NCBI GenBank assembly: GCA_002943765.1
Contig: PQWQ01000009.1
Location: 1,178,001 to 1,242,000, forward strand
Length of the DNA: 64,000 nt
Origin: Psoroptes ovis
Lineage: Eukaryota > Arthropoda > Arachnida > Sarcoptiformes > Psoroptidae
Direction: 5' to 3'
Shown here: one piece after another, positions 38,701 to 50,700 of the stretch
Layout of the letters: each line of letters starts with the position of its first letter
How positions within the stretch are numbered: position 1 is the stretch's first letter
Program-made: the position numbers and the translations under genes
Notes under the pieces: generated by a model
Told to the model about the DNA's origin: nothing
Database searches by the model: none
Seen by the model: the letters and a program-made list of their open reading frames with translations, nothing else

Positions 38701-41700
38701 GAAAAAAAACAAGAATAATTGAAAATAGAAATTGATTAGAAATCAAATTAAATTTAATTGAATTCTAATATCTTATTATATCTTATTATTATAAATATTT
38801 ATTTTTAGTTTTGATTCAATTAGAATCAAAATCAAAAAATCACGAAAAGATAAGAAGATAAAAAAAATATTGCCGAGTGAATTTCAGAGTTTAGATACAA
38901 ATTAATGTGAAAACTAATTAAAATTTATTAAATTGTCCGTAAAGTTCATTCGGCTTAATCGATAAAGTTGCCGATGAAAAATCGGCCAGAACTTTTCGGA
39001 CAGCCTAATATATTTAATTTACAGATTCACTCATATAAAACAAAAACAAAATAAATTAATTAATAATTTCTTATGTTGTTGTTGTTGTTGTTGTTTGATT
39101 AATGAAATGATCAGTTGTAAATCAATTTAAAAAATAATTTTTTTATGAAGAAAAAAATGAAAATCGCGTGAATTTAATTCGCAGTGATTTTCACAAATTT
39201 TGTGTTGGTCATGCAAGGACAATCGAACAAGCATGTATGCATGCATGCAAACGTACATCAAAGCAAAATCATGCAAAAAATTCTATCAATTGAAATGAAA
39301 TGCATGCAAAAAATAATGAAAATATTAAATTGTCCAAAAAGTTTATTCGGCTTTTTCAATGAAGTTGGTCGAGAAAATCTGCCAAAACTTTCCGGACAAC
39401 CTGAATAATAAAATGTAATGCAGTGAAGCAAACTTTTGTCCTTAAAAGCAAAAATTTATGACTTCATTGACATGGATTTTTTTTTTTTTTTTCATTGAAC
39501 GCCGTTTTTTTTTCTGTGGTCGATGATAAATTTTGAATTTCATTTTTTTCACAGAATCACAAAGGATTACACCAAGGTTGATTTTAACTACAGAATAATT
39601 GAAATAATACTACCGCTATTTGGGTTTTTAAAAATTACTATTTATTCAAATAATTAAGTATAACTATAGTTCTAAATATATATACCTAGGATCTATCTAT
39701 CTATGCCTAAGGTCAATTTCAAAAAAAAAAAAAAAATACTGAATATAAATCAATGAATCGATAGTCTTAGTAATATCATTTTGAATAAGTAAAAATATAC
39801 CATGGAACAAAAAAAAAAAAAAAATTACCTTTTGACATTTTTGAAGGCACTATGGCTGCATAAAAAAAGAGAGTGAAAGAATAAATTCATATAAATATGT
39901 ATGTATGTGTGGTGAATGAATGGTGTTTAATTTTTTCGATGAAAATTTGATGATTTGATGAATATTTGATGGTGTATTATTAAATTGATTTATGAAATAA
40001 TGAAATACACACAATTACAAATAAAAGAATGTCAGATTGAAAACCAAACAAATTTTTGTGAGAAAAACAAAAGGAATGTTTCAAGTTTTTTCATGTTTCA
40101 TTTAAATATCACAAACACATGTACAAAACATTTTGAATATGAATTGAATTTTTTGTTTTTTTTGAACATTGACAAGTGTATTTTGTGTGTAAAATTGTAT
40201 TATTATTGAAAAAATAAATAAATGGCAAGCCATTCACACACAAACACACCAAAATTTGAAAATTGTATGGACACACCGAAATAAAATTTTGAAAATAAAT
40301 TTGTAAATTTAAATAAAATAAAATTCAAAATTAAAAGATTGATTAAATAATGACCAAATAAAATAGAAAACATTTTCAAAATATTGAATGGTGCAATGTG
40401 TACAAATGAAAAAAACAACAAAAACAAAAACCAAAAATATGGATTTTTTTTTTTTTTTTTTTTTTTTGAAAAGCAGTGAAGTGAATTGGCATTGACCCAA
40501 ACACACACACACACACACACATCGATATTTGATATCAATTTGAGTGAATCATTGATTCATCAAGATGAATAAAATCCCCATTTAAATGAAGGTAATCATA
40601 AAAAATAAAAGAATAAATTCAATTTAGTTTTTGACAATCTAACAAACTACTAATTTGACTAAATCGATCAACTATATTACAATCTATCGATTACGATCGA
40701 ATAGGATTTACTAGGTATTTTACTATTTTGTAATTTGTATGAGCTAAATTCAATTTAAATTCATTTCAGAACATACCTTCATCTTCATCATCTTCATCTT
40801 CATCTTCTTCATCAGTACTTTTGCTATGCATATTTTTTAATTTTTTACGTTTGGCAGCTGCACGACGTCTGGCTGTTTGTTTGTTTTGGTTGTTGTTGTT
40901 ATAGGGAATACGTTGTAATTATGATAATTTTTCAATTATTATTTAAAAATTTAAAGTTTTAAAAGTTTAATTTTTTTTTATTGAAATAAATGTACCTTCC
41001 ATGATATGCATTTTTTCTTCTTCAGTTGTACGTTCTTCGGCTAATATCACTTCTTCGGCTTTACAAATCCATTCAACATAACCATTTAATTCACGTTCCA
41101 ATTGTTGTTGACGGCGTAACTTTAAAAATGCTTGTCGATTTTCAACTCTTTCTCTTTCTTTGGCAAATTCACTGTGATTGAAATATGAATTTTTGATTGA
41201 TTAATTTGTGAGGAAATGAATAATTATTGTAATTATCATTGTTTCAAATGATTTCATTGAAGATTGATAGATAAACATACCCGCTCAAAACACCGAGAAC
41301 TAAATTGAGCATGAAAAATGATCCCAATATGATCAATGGTACGAAATAAATCCAATTGTACGTGCTTCCGAGTGCGTCATTTGTCTATCAATTATTGATT
41401 GATTAATTTAAATGAAAATTCAGCATTAATAATGGAAAGTGAATGATTAATTAATGATTTTAAAAATAATGAAAAATAATAATCACCCAATAAAGTATCG
41501 ATGTCCAGCCTTCCATAGTAATACATTGAAATACGGTCAACATGGCAAAAAATATATTATCAAAGCTGGTTATTCCAAAATTAGGTCCTTCCCAGCCTTC
41601 ACGGCAAACGGATGAATTTGGACAAACATAAGCACCTTTAGGTGTTTTATCCGGATCTGTTAACATTGTGCAAGGTGTTTCTTGTTCACCTCCTTCTTTT

Positions 41701-44700
41701 TCAATATCAACTATAATTATTTTTTACATAATAATTAAAAATCAATGAATCAATGATTAGTAATTAAATTGAAATTTAATATGATGTTACAGAAAAAAAA
41801 TAAAATAAATAAATTCAAATCAAATATACCTTTATCTGGCAGTAAATAACATGTCTTATGTAAAGCTCCTTCATAAAAATCAAGGCCTATGATGGCAAAT
41901 ATAACGATAGCGAATAAAACTAATAAACCAATCTGCAATAATGGTGCCATTGCTTTGATTATGGATTTCAAAACAACTTGTAAACCTTTCAAATTTTTGT
42001 TTGTTGTAAGAAAAAAAATTTTTGATTAATATTTGGAAAAGAATTATGACTGAAAATGATTGTGAAAATGTTTGGAAATATGTTTTTTTTTTTTTTTGTA
42101 ACATTCACAAGATGCTATTAATCATTTGTTAATTTATTATTAATATTTTATTTTACAAAATTCAAAAATCATTTCAAAAATGATAATTGGACCAAAAAAC
42201 ACAACCAGATAATTATGAATAATTGATTCATCAAAAAATTCTCAAAATGCATGAGGTCATTTAAGGTCATTCAATCAATAGGTGTACTTACTTGGCACTC
42301 CAGAAACCAATTTCAAAGGTCTTAGCACACGTATTGCACGCAATGTTTTCAAATCTACACCGCCCAATACTTTGATATCGGTCGGTATGAAGTATGTGAT
42401 CAGGCTGGGAATTTTTCATTTCAAATTTTTGTTTTTTTGTTTTTCAAATCAAAAATTCATTCGTTTTCCCATTCCATAATTGGACCATTCACAAACAAAC
42501 AAAATTGGACAAACAAACATCATTCCGCAAAGGAGGCATATTTGTATCATTAATATTTTTGGTAAAATAAAATCAGGCAAAAATAAACAGGCAATATTAT
42601 TATTGTTTTTGTTTTTGTTTTGTTTGTTTGTTAAAATTTGATTCCAATCGAATTTTTTTCGAAATTTGAAATTGATACGATTCAGGTACATCATTAATTA
42701 TATGTTATAATATATCAGTAATAATAATAATAATGAAGAATCGAATAAAATAGAAAATATTACGAGCAAATATTATACACATTCAAATATAAGTGAAACA
42801 GGCAGGTAGGCAGGCAGGTATTATTAATATATGGACATTATTTCAGAAATATAATGAAAATAATAATTATTATTAATTAATTAATAATAAATAGATCAAA
42901 TTACAATAATCAAATATATGGCAAGGAACGAGCAAAATAATGGAAAATATTCTGAAAAGATGCATGCAAAATTGCAAAATATCACTGTCATTTCATTCCA
43001 TTCCATTCATTCATATCTACTATTACTGAATAATACTTGAAATTCATTCATCATTTCATTCTGGAAATTAATTTATGATAATTCACGTATGGTCATATGT
43101 TTCATTCTCAATTTTTCGTTTTGTTTCTGTTATCGTGTTTTTTTTTAAAAAAAAAACTTACTTGGCGTCCGTGAAACCAATTTCAATGGACGCAACACAC
43201 GAAACGAACGTAACATACGAAAATCGATGTTTTTAAATTCACTTCCTTCAATTACTTTGTTTGCAATACTATTTTTTATTTCGTAAATATACGAATACGT
43301 TTGTAATAATCAAAGAAAAATGAAATGAAATTATAAATTTTAGATCATAATTTTCTCTGTTACTCTCTCTCGCTCGCTCTGCCTATAACCCTAACTTTTA
43401 AATTAAAGTGGTCTATCAGTGGTATTAGTCTATCATTGATTTATCATGAGAATGATTATGAATTCAAATGAATTCAAGAATTAAATCATAATAAATAATA
43501 GAAAAAACAAGCGGAAAAAAGCTGGGATAAGTTGGGAAAAATTGGATTTGAAAAAATTAAAAAAAACAAACCCAGTCAATACGACAATAAAATCCAATAT
43601 ATTCCAAACATTTCGTAGATATGATCCTTTATGTAAAATAAAACCAAGCGCCAATATTTTTAATGTTGCTTCAACACAAAATATTCCTAAAAAATAAGGC
43701 TCCGATGTTTCCTGTGTGTGTGTGTGTGAAAAGGAAATATATCAGGGAAAAAATATGCAAAAAAAAAATAATTAGTTGAAAAACTTTAAATTAAAATACG
43801 GCGATACACACCAATTTAAGTGATAAAGGCGTACGATCTTTGTCTGGTAGATGCTCTTCCAATGCGAGCACCACACAGTTGGCAATGATGGTAAGTAGGA
43901 CAGCATATTCGAACACAGTGTTTTAGATAAATAATAATAATGATATGAATAATTAAGGACAAATAATCATCAAAAAATGATTTCATAATTATTCTCAAAA
44001 TAAAGTCGTAATTCTTGGGTATTTTTTTTCTGGTGACAAATCATAAATCAATGAATCAATAATAGTTGATTCATTTTGGTTTTGGTAAAAACATTTTCAT
44101 TTAGTTTGATTGTATTAAATATGAAAAAAAAGAGAAAAAAATTCAATTCAAATTCAATCTAAATGTTTTCAAAAAAAACAAAGGGTGGTATATTTTAATA
44201 AAAATAAAAATAATAAAAGATATAATCACACAAGAGAATTATTAACATGAAATAGGCTACAAAAATGAAATGAAAATATCTCTGTGTGTTTTTTTTTCAG
44301 ATGCAAATTAATAATTAATGTTTTTAGATTAACATTTCGGGTTTTTAGTTCATTTTCATTTTCAGTTGTTATTGTTGTTGTTGTTTGGTTTGGTTATTAT
44401 TCATTGTTTTTCAGTGAATTTCTATTGTATTTTGTCATAGTCTGAAATATATTTTCTCAGTACACTTCGCTATCTCTCACTCTCTCTCTTTGTATTTATT
44501 CATTATTTCAACTAAATGTTGACAATGATATTTAATAAAAATAAAATAAAATAAAATAGAAAAAAAAACCCGAGCTACAGAAGAACAAAACAGCATCCAT
44601 TGTTAACAACAAATTTTTCGTTTTTCTAGGGATTGATTATTATTGTTCAACATATTTAGGCCGATGACAACAACGACAACGATACCAGCAGTAGTGATAA

Positions 44701-47700
44701 TAATATGAATGTATGTATGTGTCTAATGAATTATTTTCACTGCGGTTATTGTTATTGTTTGGTTGTCGTTGTTGTTTAGTTGTCTAAAAGCAATGGGAAA
44801 AAAACAACCATGTTACAACAAAACTTGGGCCATATACATATAAACAACAACTACAAACGAACAAATTTTCTCCGATACTGTAATATGATACAAATGAAAT
44901 AAAATAAGAGAAAAATCATTATCATTATTTGTTTATCGATAAATAAATAAATAAATAAAGAAGAAAGAAAAAAAATGAAATTCAAAGTCTAAGATATATA
45001 TATTGGGTTGTCCCATAAGTTCTTGCCGATTATATCGTAGAAAATTATTGAAAAATCGGCAAGAACTTTTCGGACAACCTAATATATGTTTCTTATAAAT
45101 ATACTAATAATAATGATAATTGAATCAATAATAATAATAATAATAATGATGATGAATGGTAGAAAAAAATATCATTTCATAGAAAAATATGAAAATATGA
45201 AAATAATAATAATAATTTAATGTATATTTGGTGAATGTTTGAATCATATTTTCATTTTCAATTCATCTATTTTCATTCATTCATTTTCATTCATTCTCTG
45301 TATTTGACATAATAAAATTGTCATTATTACTGAAGAAAAATAATAATAACAATAATGGTGTAGTACGACCGCCACAATAAACAACAAATGAAATGAAATG
45401 AAATAATGAAAATCAATTACATGAATCAGTAAATGAAATTTTCATTATTTCATTTGTTTTATCTTGAGCGAAATATATATATTTTTCTTTTCTTAAATGT
45501 AAATTCAAGAGAGAGAGACAGAGAATGGATATTTGATTATGTTTGTTATTTTTGGAATAAATAATGAAAATAATTCAATATTGATCATTGATCATCATCA
45601 TCATCATTATCATCATTACTGATGATGACTATTGATTGATCTTTCAACATATATTGATGATGATGATGATGATGATCTATTTATTCAATTTATGTATTTT
45701 GTATCATTTTTGGCCATCAAATCATTACAATCATTTGATGAATAGTGGAATCTGAGACATCAGTAGTCAGACATGGACTAATAAAATGTGTTGGTCCATG
45801 TTTAGAATAGAGATTTGATGGGAAAAATGATTGAAATTGATGATGATCATAAAACAATCGCATTGAAAATAAACAAACAAATCACATACATAGAAAATGT
45901 ATGATAGTTTGTTTGGTGTATTTTTGTTTTTGTTGTTGTTTTTATTTTGTCATTTTGTTTCTTGTTGTTGTTAATACAATGACAAAATCGATATTTTCTT
46001 GCGATTTTTTTTTCATTTTTTGACAATGATAATTATTTATATCACTGCGAAGATAATGTAAATCAAATGATGATGTTCATTATTTGATTATTTTTCATGC
46101 GTTTTGTTTTTTCTGGCGAGAAAAAACAAGTCTCTCATTCTAATAATTCACTGGGTAAAATATATATGGAAATAAAATAAATAAATCAATTTTTTTTTCA
46201 ATAATTTTATGAAAAGGATATGGCCACTCAATAATAAAACGTGTATGTCTTCGTATAAAATTATCATCCGAAAATATAAACAATGATGATGGACCTTTGC
46301 CGGAACCACCGGTTCCACCGATAGTACCAGGCTGTCCAGCCGGTGGTTTACGTTTGCTAGCCATTTTTTGTGCTTCTAAAATGGCTGCAGCTTCCGGTCC
46401 ATATGAACTATACAATGATGTTAAACGACGATGTCGATTATAAAGACTTGGATCTACTTCACCACCGGCACCAACACCTTCACCACTGACAGCTCCAACG
46501 TTCGATACTTCAGCACTTAATGCTTGTAAACTTTTTAGTAATAATTTGAAATAAAAAAATTATTTAAAATAATTAATTATTATTGAAAAAAAGAAATTGA
46601 AAATTTTTAAATCAAATAAAATCATGATCACAAGAAGACAATTCAGAATCAATAATATTTGAAAAAGAGGCATACAATTTTTACAATTATTTTTGTTTTT
46701 CAATAAATACACTGGAACATACCTTTATAATATTTGATTTTTATTTTTGTTTTAAAAACGTTTGAATTTTTTTAAAGCGAGAAAATTATTAAATTTATTA
46801 AATTTAATCACTGAATTATTAATTAGTCATTATTTTGAAAATTTTTATGAGTATTTTTTTTTTTTTTTTTTTTGCAAAAATATTGTCAAATGAAGAAATA
46901 CGGAAAAATTATTCAACAAAAACAGCCAATGATGCATTCATTGATAATAGACTCATTTGAATAATGAATTGAATTCATATTTCACAAATACATTTTCAAA
47001 TTAATTTTCAAACTAAAAAAGTTTTAATCATTTCAAATTTTCGTTCAAAATATGTCAAATGTCAATGAATTTTTTCGCTGCAAAAAAAAATGAATGAAAT
47101 TTCTCAAAGAAACAGCAGCACATACACACAAGATCATTTAAAATGATGAAACTTCAAATATAAATAAATGAGTAAATTATACAAGACACAATTGGAAAAA
47201 ATTGAAAAATTCATCAATTGATTCGATATTGAAATATTCAAAAATTGATTGAATTTAATCAATCGCTCATTAATTTGTCACTTGGTGCTCTCATATTGAA
47301 AAGAGCATTAAAATATAAATATAAAAACTGAGGAAAAAAAATATAAATCAGTTTACGATCAATCAATTTCAAATTGTTTATTTGAATGCTGCTTCACTAA
47401 AATTATAAAATTGTTTATTTTTCAATTTTTCAATTTTCATCAAAAACAAAAATAAATAAATAAATAAACCCAAAACATTTAATAGAAATATTGATAAACT
47501 CAAACGTACACATACACACACACATCAAAACACATGAAATGAATGAATGAAAATGAAATAAATGAAAAATAAAAAGAAATAAAAATAAATCGAAATAAAC
47601 AAAAAAAACACCAAGATACACTAAAAATATAAATATAAAGACGCGATTACAATCGCTTAGCAAGTGAACATTATTGTCATCATCATCATCATCATCAACG

Positions 47701-50700
47701 ATTTACGTAATAATAATCTTTTAGTATTTTTTTTTTCTTTTCCAATATTTTAACTCTTCTTCTATTTTTTCATAATAAAATATCATTAATTCTCAAAGTA
47801 AATCACTTCACATTAACAAGCCGACTATACTATACATACGAACATACACCAAACACACATACACAAATACAACAATACACACAACATTCAAACGCGCACA
47901 TAGATATAAATAATCGTATTGTTTTTCTCGGCGTTTTGTTTGCTTTGCTTTTGCTAGTTTTTCCATTATTATTTCATTTCATTTCATTTCATTTTATTCT
48001 TCTTCTTCTTTGATATTCACACAAAATTCAATCGTTAGTTTGTTTGATATTTTCTCGTTACTTTCAGTGGTGTTTTGGGCTGCTTTGGTCGTCGTCGTAG
48101 CTGGTTTTGTTGGTACATATTTTTTTTCCAACAAAAAAAATAAAGAAATGTGTAATAAACACACAAATGGTTGATGATTATGGTGTTTATATAATAAATA
48201 TAAAGCGTTTGAATGAATATATAAACCAGAAAACAACCAAAAAAAAAAAGGAACGGAATAGAATTGAAATGGCATGGAATCGAATAGAATATGAATTGGA
48301 AAACCATTTCTCTGGAACTATACTACGAAACAAACCTCGAAAAAAAAAAAAATTTTTGGCCCTAAAAAAAAGTGAAAACGGAACACAAAACAAAACAAAA
48401 AATGAAAACAAAATTCGGGTCGTTTATTAGGTCGCAGCTATTATCAATAATAATAATTTTCATTTCTCAAACATTAGTATTTATGACTGATTGATGTATT
48501 TATAATTTTCTGTCGTCGTAATTTCTATGCTTGATAATACATACACACAAATACAACATATATAGATTTTTGGTTGCCTGGAACCATGTATGTGGAACCA
48601 TTTTGTTCCAATTTTTTTTTCAGAATTTTTTCTCAAAGTTTTCATTCGTAGTGCTACTATTTCTTACGAAATTTCAAATCGCCAAAATATTCTAGATTGT
48701 TGGAAGAAAAAATTTCCCGATAAAATTTACGCATCTGCTTTGAATGAATTTTTTATTTTGATATTTATGTGGTATATTTTCGGTACATGTTGTTGCCGCT
48801 ACACTATTCTGGATCATTATTATCTCTCGAAGACGACGCAATTTGACAATATCAGGGTTGATATTAAATATAAATGTTCTTGTAATGCATTTTCATCGAC
48901 CATTTCATTCGATAACCACTTCCAAAATTGCCGAAAAACGAAATGACCATAAAGAGAATATTCTGTGGGATATTCGCTCTTCAAAAACAATACCCAATTA
49001 TTTGAAAACTAACGGTTTTTTTTTGAAATTCATGTTTTTTTTTTGGTTCAAAACAAAATATATTCTCTATTCACCGAATAACAGGCTGGTAACAGCCAGA
49101 TAGAAGTTCAGGCAAGAAAAAAAACATGGAAAAATTGCACTGAATTTCATAAGAAAAAAAAAATACCAGAAATTATTCATTTTCATTTCACCAATACACT
49201 GGAAAAAATATTTACATTCACAAAACTCTACCATATACCATACCATACACACACACACACAGATCTATATGGAGCAACATTTCATGCACATTTCATGTTC
49301 ACAATATCATACACATTTGACAGACACACATTGAAATATGTTGAAAGAATTACTCGGGGAAAACAAAAAAAAATATTGAAATGAAAATTTCTTCCAAAGA
49401 AAATGGCTTGACTTTTTCTTATTTCATCATCATTTCTTAAAGATAATTTTTATAATGTCATCATGATTCATGATTCATTCATTCATTTACATTCACAATT
49501 CAATTCAAATATCACGAGATATATACGAATAATATGGGAAATAGCAACATGATAGTCTGTGTGTGTGTGTGTTTGTACACCAAGAGTGGAAACGACATGA
49601 AAATTTTCAAAACAACGTAAACAAACGTTTGTTGAAAAAAACAAGAAGAGCAAAAATATTAGATTGTCCAGAAATGTTTTGCAGGTTATATTGTAGAAAA
49701 TCATTGGAAAATTGGCAAATATTTTACGGACAACCTAATACAACCAGAGAATTATATAAGAATCGGAGAATTCTGGAATTCTGGAATTCAAGAATATACA
49801 TTTTGACCCACCACTGATGAATGATAGGAAAAGAAACGAGGAAACGTTTCCCCTTATGGTATGACACCGCCATAGCAATGTACTACATATGGCTATATAA
49901 ATATCTACAAACATACATATTTATAAAATGAATAATAATAATAATAATAATGATGATAATATGAAAATGATTAGATATATACCGAACGAACGTACGAACG
50001 AACGATCATTATTACCATCATCATATGTGTGTGTGCGGGGGTAAATTGTATGATATGAATCGTTCAAATAAATGTTTTTCATACGACGAATTATTCAACG
50101 ACGATGAAAAGACGGGAAATTTCAAGAATTTTATCATTATCATTAGTACTATTAAAGTCTGTTGCAACAATGATGATGATGATGATGATGACGGAGCCAA
50201 AAGGGCCCAGGGAACCTAAGGAAAACTTCAAGAAAAGTAAATATACACAAAAAATAAAAATTTGCCGCTAAAAATGAAATAGTCTTATTTTCATTTTCAT
50301 TAATTTCAATTCAATTCAATTCAAATCTTCAAATTCTTTACGATTGAATGATTCTTTATTTTGAGAATGACTAGAAATTATACATTCGCATTTACTCTTT
50401 CTCGACATTTTAAAAACAACTTTATTCATTTATCTATCTCTTTGATTTCATACAATTTCATACAAAATTTTCCTGGAAAATGAAATAAATTTTTTATGAA
50501 GACATTTTCACTATTTGTTTAAACTGGGTACGATGCGACAAAAATGGAAAAAGTTTTCATTCATATTTTCAAAACCAAAAACTCGAAAAAAATTTCCATT
50601 TTCAAATAATCAAAATGAAAATGAAAGTGAAAAGTATATGCCCTTATCATTTACGTTTCGAGAATTGAATTGTATCGTATGATTTGGTACGTATAATAAT

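Larger units (their letters stand above)
38165..40776 (-). other. Introns flanking the 27-nt microexon
   Basis: 1.66 kb and 0.92 kb; MITE copies 5 and 6 and (AC)n at about 38557-38578 in the first, (CA)n at about 40500-40522 and a long T-tract at 40445-40467 in the second. Confidence 0.6.
43918..46221 (-). other. AT-AC (U12-type) intron of the Cav2 gene
   Basis: 2,304 bp beginning ATATCC and ending AC. Contains MITE copy 7 and (TGA/TCA)n tracts near 45590-45680. Confidence 0.9.

Noticed and set aside
40203..40538. Overlapping 69- and 111-codon minus-strand ORFs near the I-II linker
   Set aside because: Built from (CA)n and T-tracts; no conserved sequence and not bounded by in-phase splice sites.
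48590..48946. 118-codon plus-strand ORF as an intronic nested gene
   Set aside because: No homology recognised, no start context, Cys/Phe-rich composition typical of chance translation, and it lies wholly in a channel intron.
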